Shown here in pieces: positions 47,501-62,100 of a stretch of DNA of 64,000 nucleotides. The number at the start of each line of letters is the position of its first letter. Positions within the stretch are counted from its first letter, which is position 1. This stretch comes from Hippopus hippopus (lineage: Eukaryota; Mollusca; Bivalvia; Cardiida; Cardiidae): NCBI GenBank assembly GCA_946811185.2, contig OX328096.1:51536252-51600251 (forward strand), in the 5' to 3' direction. The notes beneath the pieces are model-generated. The model was not told where the DNA came from, made no database searches, and saw nothing but the letters and a program-made list of their open reading frames with translations. Both the position numbers and the translations under genes were made by a program.

Positions 47501-49503
47501 GCAGTAGAATGACTCGTGACACTGTGCGGACTATGGTCTGCAATTCTGCTTTTATCTTTTTCTTCTTGATCTCATAATCGTCATAATCGCTGACGTCTAT
47601 CGACACAGTGGACAGAATGGTGAATCTGAAACGTAAATTGTAATCTTTGGGTTAAAGCTTTGTGTAGAAGGCTTTTGAAACAAAGGAGTGTGGAACCATG
47701 ATACTGGGATGGATACCATGGCAAACACCACCAACAACAAAACTAAAGATATAGTTCATGCAATTGTCGTCAGCGTGATCCATCTGTATTTAAAGCTTGA
47801 AATCAATAGCATTTATTTTTTGGAATTTATGATCAAGACAAAAAACCTAATGGAAAATGAACAACGGGCCTCAAAAAAATACCTCTAAAAGTACTGAAGA
47901 CAGAGTTACTGATTTTGTGCACTGCACAGTATAATTTATTTGAAGTTTGAAGTCAACATTTATATACCTTGAAATTTATTCTCTGGACAAAATTGTACCG
48001 AACGGTTGGGGCGACAAGGTGACTCCAGTTTACCTCCTAACTTCTTTTTCGGGGGTTTAGAGAGTATCTGCTCGCTAACACAATATTCGGACATTTGCGT
48101 GAAGTATCGTCTCGGATCAGCCTGTGCAGTCCGCGCAGGCTAATCCGAGACAGCATTTTACGACTTCATTAGATTTTGTGCTACAGTAGACTTGGGCAAA
48201 ACAGAAAATTACATAAAAACGGAGTGTCGTTTCGGATTAGCCTGCACGGACTGCACAGGCTGATCCGAGACGATACTTTACGCAAATGTCCGAATGTCCC
48301 TTTTCGCGTGTTGCAGGCTATATAATGTTTTGTTTTCTTAAGATTTGCGAAAAATCATACGTTGGAGACATCTCCCCTTTACAAAAATGTTTTTACGTGT
48401 ATTTTTGTGTCAAAAAGTAATGTTATCTAGCTAATTTAGCAAATGATATCTACAAAAAGCGTTTCCTGCAAATGATACTGTACCAGTGATAAAACCGACG
48501 TACTTTGGTTTAGTGCTATATCCCTGCCGAATACTGGTTCTCTTCACCATATCGACCATACAGGCAATAAAATCGTCATGGCTGGAGATCTTGGACGTGA
48601 CTATGGAGAAAGCAGTCCAGTTATAGCGGCTCAGTAGCAACGACATGGCCTGACATTGATGGTAAATTGTCGGAGCTATCTGTAACACTCGAGAGTCCTC
48701 CACACTCTAATAAAAAAGAAACAGGGGGTAAATTTCTCTCATAAAATGCACATTTCTGGTTATAACCCCCAAATTCAAAGAGCGTCACAGGGACAAGGCT
48801 TGGCAACGGTGGTAAATTGTGAAACAATATTTTACATCCAGTTCACTCCAGTTTCATCCTAGAAAGATAGAATTGACTTTTCTATGGAAAGGGAAAAAGC
48901 ACCTAGGCTCAGGTGTTCAGAGTGTTTCAATGGCCTGGCCTGGCAACGATTGTCAACTGTCATAGCTGTCTGTAACAGCAGAAATCTTTATACTTTACAT
49001 GAAACAACACGAAAGCTCATTTCAGATTTAGTTAACCCCTTTAGAAAGTTTGTCGTGTGAAATTGATTGAATAGAAAACAGTCACACATATTATACATAC
49101 TTGTTATGGGTGTCTTAGATGAATGAACTGGTAGTAACGGTAAGGTGTGGGATCAATCGTAACACTTGGGAGTCATTCATGCTCAAAAATAGATAGCATA
49201 ATGGTTCATATCAGTTTTGTCTTATCTCTATCGAAGGCTTGATGAATTTTATGGATTTTTCTGCTCATAACAATGGCAGTTCATGCCATGGCTTAGCACT
49301 GATAATAAATTGTCGGAGCAATCTGAAGTCTTCGATTCTCTCCAAGAAATAACATGATGATTCAGTTCAGTTTAGTGCATGTCTAACTTTGAAGTTTTTT
49401 TTTCGTCAATTTGTGCTCCTGTACCCAAAAGATGTACATGTATTTCTTTTTGATTGCATCTCTCTCTCTCCCTCTCTCTCTCTCTATCTCTCTCTCTCCC
49501 CCC

Positions 49504-49538
<35 letters not shown>

Positions 49539-50153
49539 TCTATATACAGAGAAAACCTTCTAAGTTTTACGTCCCCAGGACAAACTGTGGTGCAATTTGA
49601 TATTGGCCCTACATTGGCAGCCATCAGAAGATACGCGTGTCAAAAGATATTATATGAGGGTCTTTTTCCTGACCGAAGATATTCTCGTTCCAGACTGCAC
49701 TCTTTGGATTGCTAATGGGATTTATTTTTACCTAAAAAAAAATTCTTTTTTTATGATTAGAATATCAAGTTATCAAATGCCCTTCAAAAATGACACTTAT
49801 TCTTCCCGTTCCGACAATAATTTTATTTAATAATAATGTAGCCGACATAAACTATGTTTCCGTAAGAGATTATGGCGGGCAAAATAAACACCAACAGAAA
49901 ATTCTCATCAAAGGCCAAAAACAACATGTTGGTGTTATGTGCTATTAACTAAACAACCAAATAATCCCACGGCTTTACGGCACTAAGAAAGTAAGTATTG
50001 AAAAAAGAAAACAAACCAAGATGTCTCTACTATACTTCTGTTCCAGTACTACTATGGTAACATTCCATATTGTAGACCTTATGATCAGGACGGGATATTT
50101 TGTTGACTGAGTTTAACCCATCTGTTTGTGTACGAAAGAAAGCAAGTTGCATG

Positions 50154-50192
<39 letters not shown>

Positions 50193-53100
50193 GAGGGAGA
50201 GAGAGAGGTTGATTGAAATTTGAAATATTTGAAGGGGGCTTAATACATCTATAAAAACCATCGACCAAGGTCAGCTTACGTAGTCCGCGCAGGCTGACAT
50301 TAGTCGAATAGTCGAAACTTTTTGTAACTGGTCATAGTTCTGAATGTCAAAAGACCAAATGAATTTTATGGATCCATAATTATGTGATGACTTGCTTCGT
50401 ATAATGCACTGAGGAGATGGATAAATGATTGATTGATTGATAGTATGGTGTTTAACGCCGTTTTCAACATTATTTCAGTTATAAGATAGGCCAGTGCACC
50501 TATCCATGCTTTCCTGGAGTCTCTTTTACCAGTACTCCGCACAATTTTCTTTCCAAGCCACTGGCTGCTTTCCCACATAATCATCGTCGAAAGAGGAGAT
50601 GCATAAACCTCCCCCTTTTATCATAGCATGGCTTTTATATACATGTATATGTATATTGATATCTTGAGTAGATAAAACTATATTTGGTCGTTTGTTTGGC
50701 GTTAACGCCATTTATAATATTGTTTCGGCAACCTTATTTGTAACAAAGCCAATATTTCCACAAATAAAATACATGTTTATGGCACATTTATATGTACGGA
50801 TTATAACTGTTCTAAGATGAAAGTCAATTATATTCTCCTGTTTTCTATCATTAATATTTACCAGAGATATTTCCTGTAAATAAACATCATAATGAAGTCC
50901 TGTCTTGCATAACCATATGTTTTTCCATATGCCCTATTTTTTTCCCAAAAGAATATGGCAAAGGGTTTACCTAATTAGCAGAGCGATTCCTTTGATTTTC
51001 TTTAATTATACTGAACAGAGTTGCCTGGATGTAGTTAACTCCTTCGGTGCCAAGCGCCGTAGGAGGAAACAGAGACTTTTGCGGATGGTATAGATCAAGA
51101 TCAGACTGCACAGAACGTGCAGTCTGATCTTGAACCTATACCGTCCGCTTGTTTAGTCAAGCCCATACGATAAAAAATCTTTCTAGGTTTTTAGTAGAAT
51201 GTTTTTCAGCCGTCGAAAGAGGTCGAGCAAAAGTATTTGACGCTGAATGGTTAAGTACAAAACTGAACAAGTTTGAAAGATTGACCCGTAAAAACTCCAT
51301 TAACAAGTTTGGTTGCTTTTTGTTAATAGTTAATCTTCGATCCATATTATTCGTCATTGTTGAGATATTCTAGCGATATTCTCGAACCAAACACCGGTTG
51401 CGCTGTCAATGGATCCGGAAAAAAAAACTCTAAGAGCCATATTACCTGTATTAGTTGACCAAATATAGAGTCCACATGACAGGAAGGTTTCTATTTAGAA
51501 GGCTAAGATAGGACTACACGTATCTACAGGCTAATCTGGGTCCGTATTCACCACTCATTCTTAAGAACATTCTTAGTCTTCTACAGAATAATCTGATTTT
51601 GAAAGTAACTTGACCTGTGATTGGCTAAACAATTTGGTTTAGCCAATCAGAAGTTGTGTTACTTTCAAATTTAGAAAATCTTGGAGAATAAGACTAAAAA
51701 TGTTCCTACAGTTGGTTGGTGAATAAAGACCTAACTCCCCTTCTTATTGCAAAGTAGGCTACATTGATGGTCGTGTACGACAGAATCGGGTTTCACAAGA
51801 CTAAAAGATAAGACATGCATTTCCTGTATTCTGTCCTTCGAATTCTAATTATTTACTTTTTGGTCAACCCCACCCCCTTTCAAGCGAGGACTTATATATG
51901 GCTTATATAACCATACCCTGCAATTTGAGCACTCCTTCCTCATGACGCCACTAACAACTTCCTCCCCTTCTCTCTTCCCCCCCCCCCTCCCGAAAAAAAA
52001 GGGGGCATGGATGAGTCACATCGTGTTCCTTGCTGTTCAATCTATATTTCATAGTTCCTTTGGGTCTCTAAAGATGTTAGGTCTATTGTAATACCATATT
52101 CGAAAATTAGTTTGGATAATTATAGACGAATACCGCATCTGCACTGAATTCACTTGTTTCATTTGAATACATTAATTCATAACCTCTTGTGGACGAATTT
52201 TTGCGTCTTGCAGCGGATCACAGCAAAATCATTGCAAAAAAAAAAAATACAAAAAAAAAAAGGGGAGAAAATGATGCTCACATTTTTTTTGAAAATGGAA
52301 ATATCCATTTAACTTGTTCGGCGTTTAAGAGGCTAAAAAGCAGGCCAAAGGAAAGTCATATTTTGGTTCATTACATCAATGAATGGTGGAAGGACTTTAC
52401 CTTTCAATGCGGTAATAGGGTTTGTTGACTGCATACACCATGTACTTCCGGTCGAATGTCGTAATATTACAATAGAATGCCAGAACTTTACTAAAAACGA
52501 TACATCAATTCAAACTTTTTTGTTATCTTTTCCAGCATATTATAACCGGATGAGTGCGAGAGTAGACAGGGTAAACAGATAATTCAATAAAACTCGAGGG
52601 GTTTTCTTACTGAAGTTGTAATTACATTTTGATATAAGGCCTTCATAAATTCGATATTAATAACGTAATTCCCGATAGATTTCCCTCTATTAAATTCTGA
52701 TACAGAATTCTTAATATCTCAATTTCGTTATGTTATATATCATTTGTACAAATAAGTTTAATCTTTTTGTGCCGTTCGTAATCTATCCGCGAATTGAAAT
52801 CCGTTGTGTCTCGACAAACTGCGTTCCATATAGGCAGACTGAATAAATAGGAATAGAGTAAAACATACAACGTTCAGTGTAATCTAATCTTGACCTAGAG
52901 TGTGTGCTGTAAGGCAAGGTTAACTCTTTACCAGACGACAAAATTTTTGATCTGGTAACTTTGAAAACATTTGAGCCATGCTCTGGCAAAAGGCGACTTG
53001 ATGCATCTCCTTGATGCATTATACCATGCGAGTCATAGCATAATTATTGATTCCATTAAAATCAATTTTGTATAAAAACCGACTGAATCATGAGATGGAC

Positions 53101-56100
53101 TGGTCCTTTGACATGCAGAAAATTTACCAAAAGCAAAAAGTTTCGGCCCATGGCGGCCTGCGCAGGCTGAACTGGGTCGATACTTTTTGCAGATGCATAA
53201 AGTTCCCTTTTCACAAAGCAGGGCTCATTTTTAGACGACAAACTATGTGTGATTAGAAATATTAGAATTTGTCTTTGAGAGGATCGACACTATTTAGGGA
53301 AAAGGAGAAATGTTTGAGACCAGCATTTTTTCTTTTTGCCCGCATTGTTTTCAAACGCTCCCTACTGTAGGTTAATTGAAACTCGGGATGCTTTGGTAAA
53401 GGGTTAATTTGTTCGTATGGTGTTTTATGTCATTTTCAAAATATGTCAGTTGTATATCAGCGGCCAGTGCTCATATCCATGATTTTCATGCGTTTCCTTT
53501 ACTAGTTCTTTGCTTAATGTTTTACCCTAGCCACAGGCTGCTTTTCCACATGACCGTCTTTGACACAATATTCAGCTGTGAGAGAGGAACGTAAAGAATT
53601 AAAGGAGTATGCAAGCGTACTTTAATTGATGATAGTTATTGCAATCATTGTTTCGACGATGAATATGTAAGAAAGCAGCCAGCGGCTTTGGGAGAATATT
53701 GTGCGAAGAACTGGTTAAAAGAAGTCCAGGAGAGCATGGCTTGGTGCACTGGCCACCTTGATATAAGTTAAATAATGTTGCAAACAGCTGTAAAGACCGA
53801 CCGACCCACCGACCAACCAACCCAACAAACAACCCAACAACCAACCAACCAACCAACCAACCAAACAAACAAACAAACAAACAAACAAACAAACAAACAA
53901 ACAAACAAACAAACAAACAAACAAACTCTTTGAAAAATCTTACACCATAAATCCGGTTGAGAACAAAATATTAGAAAAAAAAAACCTCCAATAATTTCAC
54001 AGACAATGTTGTTACCATTTAAGATTGACTTTAATCGCCCAACAAATTTTTCAGACAACAAACATAATTCAATACAATTAGAAAAGATTACTTGGTCCAA
54101 AATGTACTGAGCGCCCCTTAATGGTCGATTGACATATTATCGAATAGTCCAGTTATTTTACGACCCTGATAGAGAAAAAGTCTTTTTAAATCACAGTGGA
54201 AAAAGAAAAAATACTGGTAACTAGCAATTTTCGTTTTTCTTCAGTGTTTTCTACGCTATCTGTGACAAGTCCATTCATTTGATCCACGTTCAATTTATCG
54301 TCTGCAAATGCGTTCAATTTTGGTAAGTTTTAGTTTACGTATATTCCGTCTGGTTAGGACTTAACATTTCACGTAAAGAAAACTTTTTCTTTGTGTTACA
54401 GCAGACAACTTTTTTCAGCAGACCACTTTCGGAAATACTGTGACAAAAGCAGAAATTGTCTGTAACTTACAATGTTACCTTTTTTAGACAATATTCTCAA
54501 AGCAGTTCCATGTACTATATGGCTTGTAACACACGAAAAGGGGCATTCGGACAATTGAATAAAGTGTCGTCTCGGAACAGCCTGCGCAGTCCGCGCAGGC
54601 TAATCCGAGACGGCACTTTACGACTACATTAGATTTTGTGCTACAGTAGACTTGCGCAAAACAGAAAATTACATAAAAACGGAAAGTATCGTCTCGGATT
54701 AGCCTGCGCGGACCGCGCAGGCTGATCCGAGAGGACACTTTACGCAAATGTCCGGATGCCTCTTTTCGCGTGTTGCAAGCCATATCATATATTTCATGTT
54801 GATCAATCATAGTTTACAAGGAGGTTTTGAAAACGTCTGCAGGAAATTCGTTTAACCCTTTACAACACAATCCCGAGCTTTCACGACCATGAGAAAGAAA
54901 CCTTTTAGAACATGGTTGGAAAAGCAGAAAATGCGGGTAACCAGTATTTTCTCCTTTTTTCCCCCACAATGTTTTCTACCCTATAAAAGACAGAAATCAT
55001 TTGGGCTACGTTTAATTTGTCTTCTGCAAGCGCTTTCAATTTGCGCTTGTCTTAAATTTTGTTGTCTGGTAAAGAGTTAAGGGGGAATTGCTTCACTAAA
55101 ATTTAGCAGACGAAAATTTTTTTGGAAGACAGAGTTAGATTTTGTTCAAGCCGAGATTTTCAATCGGTATGGATACTGTTCACAACGTGGGCGTTATTGC
55201 TGACATGACGATGTAAGAAAGGATCGGTCTACACGAGATGTGCTATCTGACCTGAGTTTTTTTTAGCGATTCAGACAAACTGAAACAAATACCCAAATAT
55301 CATTACATCTACAACTCTTTATGCCCTTGTACCACACAGCTCAATCACCCTTTGCTAAAAAGTTTCTTGTTTTACTGAGGAAATAGCCTTATGTAAACAG
55401 ACAGAAAAGGAGAAAACGCTGTTGACCAGCATTTTCTCTTTTCCAACATTTTTTTCTAACCTTTCAAGTTTCCATGGCACATCTCGTTATTTGAAACAAA
55501 CTGAATTTGGACAAGTCTTTTACTTTGTTGCCTGGTTGTGAGAGATATTCCAGCCAAACTGCCCAGAACGCTTGCCCCGTTATCATTACAAATACAGCTT
55601 TTTTTACGCCCTTGCATAAACGGCTCCTTGAAACTTTGTTAAAAACAGATCGTCTTTTATTTAGGAATATTATCATATTTCATGTTTTCTTGATTATGTA
55701 GGTTAGTGTATACAATACTTATTGTAGGTAATGGTTATAGAGAAGAAATTGTGAAGGGACGGAGTAATTGATAAGATGACTCGGTATGTAACTTCAATGA
55801 CTTGACGCGTCACAATGCTTGATACCATCAACGAAATTGACACATGTTCATTTCACACTAGAATTGTCAATTTCACGTCCTGTTACCCGCTTAGAAACCT
55901 TTATCTAAACTTTGATCGGACTCGATTTGTTACCGGAAACTTTCGTCAATATTGTGCTCCCGTGTCTCTAGGTGCGCATGTGAAACTAATAAAGCTCGGT
56001 TTTAGCAATCAGGGCTTGAAATCATGATGTCGATGGTGCGATTCCTAGCTCGCCCAACTTCTTTCCGAGAATTGATCATAATCAATGCAAGATGATTCAT

Positions 56101-59100
56101 TCCTCTCTCACCGCTGAACACTGTTTTTCACACTGACGTTTAAGCAGAAAAGCACCCAGTGGTTTTGAAAACATGCTGTGCGAAGTACTGATAAAAAAAA
56201 AACATCCAGAAAAGCATAGATAGGTGCAATAAAACGATGTTAGGAATGGCGTTAAACGCACAGAAAAACTAACTGTCTGTGTACCTGGCTATCTGTGTAG
56301 CCCTCTCTCTCGCTTTCTCTGTCTCCAGCCCCCCCCCCCCCATTTCTGTCTCTCTCCTTTACAAAGATTAAATACACAAGTATCAAGTCTCAAAGAAAAA
56401 ACTTTAAATACCCCTGTAACGATTTCACTGCAAATAAATATTTTCGGGCGGCCTGAAAGACAAATCCATTGCAAATTCAAAGATTTCATGGTCATTGATT
56501 AGAATCGAGTGTTAATCGAAGACCAATACCTAATGCATATTCCGTGCATACATGTGCACATATCGTCAAAAAACTAGTTTTTTCGTTTATGGCAATGACA
56601 GAAAAGGGAAAGAAAAAATCTGGAAAATGAAGATGGTCAATTTTGCCCTCCTCAACTCCCATTTTTACAAAACCTAGTACTGCTATGTTTCACGAATTCA
56701 GGCACATACAAATTCATGTACATTTTTTAACTTTTGTAAATTTGTACAAAAAAAAAAAAAAAAAACCACCTGACTAACAGGAGCTTAGACAATTTCTGCA
56801 ACCATGAGGCAGGACCAACAGCTCAAAATACTATTTTTCTTTTCTAAACTCAGCATTTAGCCCATCATTTGGCCGAGATAACATCTCTCGGCGAACCAAT
56901 GTCCAGGTTTACCAATCATTATTAATACCATTCTTAGTCTAATAATCAGGAATTTTCTAAAGTTAAATGTAACGAAAATCGTGGTTTAGCCAATCAGAAA
57001 TCGTGCTACTTTCTGAAATAACAATATGACCGAATATGCAGTGAAGAATGGGTGGTGAATACAAGCTCTGGTTGCTGGTATTCGTTATTCAGAATTAGAT
57101 TTTAATTCAGACTTGTAATGGATTAGAACTCTTATGTTGCTCGAATGACGTGTTACCCTAGAAAGATGAAGCCACGGATCTTATACATGTGTATATACGA
57201 TCCCTGATGAAGCTTAGGATGGTACAACACAAGGAATATCTGTATAGACATACCAGCAGCTTGTAACAGAATCAAGAAGAATAGTTATTTGAGGGAGACT
57301 CCAGAGATGATCCAGAACTCTTGTATAATAATCTTTCGAAGAAGCAAAATATTCTTTACACAAAGATTATAAGAATTACAAAGTTCTTTCAAACGGAAGT
57401 TAAACAATTTGAAATGCGCATGTCAAAACTTGGTTGCCTGGTGATCGACTCGTGGGACCTGCGCAGGAAACCAGACTGAATAGGAATGATTACCAGTCAA
57501 AATGGATTATTTTCTCTACCAAGAATGAGAGCATTCCCTGGGGACCCACAAAGCAGACAATATGTTGTCGCAGGTTTGTCATACGATCCAAGAAAAATCC
57601 CTCTGTCTCTGGAGTAAATGGCACTGCCCACAAATAAACTCTATATCCAATAATTTGTAATCTGTTGTTTATCAACACCGGAAGGGTTTTTATCCGATGG
57701 CATTTTGTCGTTGATGAACCCATTTGCACTGCTAAGTGGCGTAGGTGTCGAGTTTGAGACCCTTTTTGTCACGTTCAAGATCCATATCAAGTTCGATCTA
57801 CTCTTTACACACACAAAATAAAAGCAAGTGTGTTTACGACCCCGGTGAAAAAAGGCTTTTAAAAGGAAATTTGAGATCGCAACATTTATTTTTTTTTCTA
57901 TTACCCAGGAATTCATATTTAAATGAATTTAATCTAGATCCAGACGCTTAAGGGTGAAAGGCCCAAACTAGCAACCAAACGAAATCAATTCTGTACATAA
58001 AATACAGTTGAGTTTCATTTATACCGATTAAGAGTATGGCGATTATAATAAGTCTTACAATCTGTTGAATTACACTTGGTCAGATACATGTATGTGGGTC
58101 ACATTAAAGGCACACTAGCGGCCACAACTAAACAATTCAGCAGTCAAATTCAATTCATACCATTTAAAAGTATAAATATTATCTGGTCAGACAATGTGTT
58201 ACTGTGCAATCTGTGAAAGTTCCAGTCACTGGCAGTAAAGTGTATCGTAAAGCTTGAACAAAAGTTGGTAACTTTCTAGTCTCACAAAACATTTTTCTAC
58301 AAGCACCTAAACTTTGACAGATTGTGCTGTAACATCATAATGATATCCATAACTTTAAATGGTGTGAATTAAATTCTCTGCATTTTGACCCCTCCACAAT
58401 TATTTATAGTTGGCAGTTAGATTTAATATTTATTTTTCTGCAAGTGACTGGAACGTTGGCAGTCTGCAAATGCTTTTTTAATGAACCATTCTAAGCGTTA
58501 AGCTTGCCTAGACGTGTAGTTCTTTAACAAGGAAAGGCTCATATCTCCCAGTGGAGTTTTTGCATTTCCCTATTATAATGTAATCAAATTCATATTCAAA
58601 TTTACAACAAGCACAAAAACTCGTGCAAACACTGTGGCAAAGGGAAAATTTGCTTGTTTCGAGCAATTTTTCTTTTTGTCATAATGTTTTTAAAAAGCAG
58701 TCTTCTGCAGTACTGGAAAAATAAAGTCTGCAAATAATGAAGGCTCAAAGTAAGCACATATAATTACGGACCCTTTCTCTGTCTATCCTGGAAGAACAAG
58801 GTCCCTTTGAGACAAAAGCATTTTGCCAGTTTTAAACCCTTTACAACGACATGCCTTTATACTCTACACAGAAGGTGAAATGTTTTGTTGAAAACATTAT
58901 GGGAAAAGGAGAAAATGCTGGAGACCAGCATTTTCTCCTTTTCCCACAAAGTTTTTAACCCTTTCAATTCCATTTTATATAATTTTTAAATCAAAATTTG
59001 ACATGAGGTCTGCACATGCTTTAAGTATGAAGAAAGCCTATTATTTAGTCTGGAAAAGCGTCAAGTTTTATGCTTACAGAGACGTGTAGATCTTAAACAA

Positions 59101-62100
59101 GGAGAAGTTTACATCTCCCAGCTGAGCTATTTGTATTTCTGTATTATAATATATAATCAAATTTATTGATCTCCTTTTTGGCTTCTGAGATAAAACATCG
59201 TTGGTGTTTTGTCTCTATTCCATTGTAAAATGACGCATTTTGTAAGATATTGGTACTTACTCCTCTGAACAAAAAATATTTTGAAGAAAAGAAAAATTTC
59301 ATTCTTGATACAGGACAAGTGTGAAAATGACTTTTGATTACAAAATACATATACGCTTTGTTCCACAAAGTAGCTTTAAAGCTATGCACTGATATGCAAC
59401 ACAAGGTGAAACAAGTTTGTTGCAGACGCTGCTTAAACCTTTTCCACACAATCCCTAGTGTTAATGATCTAACAGAAGGCGTTTAAAAACATTGTGGAAA
59501 AAGGACCAAATTCTGGAAAGCAGCAGTTTCTCTGTTTCTCACAATCTTTTCTACTTTTTCAAGAAAAATGTCATCAATTGCAACTTATTTGATTCGTCGT
59601 CTGCATATACTTTTAATTTAGACAAGTCTACAATTTTGTCGTTTGGTAAAGAGTTAAGCACCCTTGACACATATTCATAATCCACATGAGATTAAATATA
59701 TGAATAGATCCACATGAAACATTTAACTCTTTACCAAACAAGCCCTGGTTTTCACGACCCTGGGAAGAAAAGCTTTCGAAAACCTTGTGGGAAAAGGAGA
59801 AAATGCTGGTAACCAGCATTTTCTCCTTTTCCCACAAGGTTTTCTATCCTTTAAGAGACCAATTTTATAAATTGAGACACTTTTAATTTTGTCGTCTGCA
59901 AATGCTTTCAATATGGACCAGTCTAACATTTTGTCGTTTGGTAAAGAGTTAAGCCAGGGATCCTATATATATGTGTATATACGATCCCTGGTTAAGCGTA
60001 AGGAGAAGTTGGTTTTTTAGAGCAATCTTTTACTACAATGTTTTCAAAAGTGATCTGCTGCAAGATTGAAGAAGGCAGTATACAGCACGTAATGATTGTA
60101 TGAGGGTATATGAGCAATGCTTTCGAAAAAAGGGGTTTAATACATCTCCGTGATACATTATACCAAGCAAGTCATCTCATAACTATGGATCAATAAAATC
60201 GTCCATTTTGTCTTATAGGTAGAATGGTCTTTTGACATGCAAAAGATTGACCAAAAGCAAAAAGTTTCGACTCATGTCATCCTGCGCGGATTGCGCAGGC
60301 TGACATGAATCGGTACTTTTTGTAGATCCATTAAACCCCCTTTTCACAAAGCATGGCCCATATCACCTCAGATATCGGGAAAGTACTTTATTCTGGCAAA
60401 AACGTCTAAACTTGACAGTTGACAATTCGCTCTTATAGCATATTCAATTCGAATTGGCAGCCAGCTGACAGTTGACAGTTTGCTTTAAGTGTTTAGAAAA
60501 TTGAACTGGCAGCTGGATGAAAAATTTGAATAGGCAGCCACGTGTGAAGTTAGCTGACAGTTGCCAGCTGACAATTGAATTGTCAACCGTCAACTGTCAA
60601 CTGGCAGCTAACTTCACGAACGTCTAAAGTTACTACGATAATACCTACAGTTCACGAGACCATTCCCTTCCTTTCGTCCTTAACCTTTCGGCTGGTCTCT
60701 TTACCCATTACCAGTTGTTTCTAATGTATCTGTGATTAACTTTTGCCATACGATCCCAAATCTTAATGACCTTGAGGAAAATGGCCTTTTAAAATATCGT
60801 GGGAAAAGGAGAAAGTGCTGGTAACCAGCATTTTCTCCTTTTTCCAAACTATTTTCTGCCCTTCCAAACATAAGTTCATTTTTTTTCCACAATATTTTTC
60901 TATCCGTAAAAGCTTTAAGTCAATTTTGTACTCCTATTTACTTTGTTGTCTGCAATTGCTTTCAGTTTGGACGATTCTTAAACTTTGCCTTTTGGTAAAG
61001 AGTTAAGAAGGCAGATTCATAAAGCGGTGGTTCTGGGTCAGAATCCTATGGTGGCCGTATTTCTGCCACGAGATACGAGATAGCTATCATGATAATTTAA
61101 GAAAACTATCGGGATAACTTCAGGTTTCCTGAAAATTTTATCGAGATAGTAAAAAGTTTCCTGAAAAAAATCTCACGATAAACTTAATATTTTAACTCAA
61201 AATTTCTCAATGGTGCACGAAGCTGACATTCGAGATAAAATTATCGTGATAGTTCTATCCGTTGCTCGATATCTATAAAAACAGAAAATTCACCATTTGG
61301 ATGAGCTTGGTAGTTTTTGACTTTACAAGATTGCAGTAAGTAGAAATTCGAATTATTATCAGTTGTAGAATAATTGGTAAATTTTGACAAGACCCGAAAT
61401 AAACAGAAAATCACAGAGACGACTGGAAACGCCTCCTACAAACAACTTTAAAATCATTCAGGGAAAAGGCAAATTCATAAGGTTGTAGACGAAGATGTTC
61501 CGAAACCGTATCTAATTATAGATACCGTGAATGTCAGTTGTGGGCACGAAAGCAAAATAAATCATGATAACAGTTTGAATTATCGCGATATTTTTATCGT
61601 GAAAACTTTTATTATCTAGATAATATTTCCAGGAAACTTTGTTTTATCACGATAGTTCTCTGAAATTATCGCAATAGGTATCTCGTATCTCGTGGCAAAA
61701 ATATGCCACCATAGAATCCTGTAGGCAATGTGGTCGTGTGATGCTAGTGTCCTTTAGCAAGATACTGCAAAGCCTTGGCCTAGTGCTGATTAAAACTAGG
61801 AAACACAAGTATATGTGAGATGCTGCTGGGATAAAAGTTAAATACTATTGAAAGCAGCGGGCTTTACGGTGCCTTGTCCAAAGGACAACCCACGAAAAAC
61901 GATTGCCTCGTGTGAGTATCGAAAGTCATATTTATTTTGACCTAGGAAATTATGCAAATGACTTAACTCTTTCCCAAACAATCACGGCTTTGACGACCAT
62001 GGGGAAGAAGCCTTTTGAAAACAATTGTGGGAAAAAGAGAAAATGCTGGTTAGCATTTGTTTCCTAATGTTTCCTAACCTATCAAAGACAAATTCAATCG

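Noticed and set aside
53599..54100. Open frames rich in Val-Cys-Leu-Phe
   Set aside because: They come from the CAAA/CCAA tetranucleotide array read on the opposite strand.
57434..57916. Overlapping open frames on both strands
   Set aside because: No recognised domain, no splice-site support, and frames on both strands are equally open, so there is no evidence for coding.
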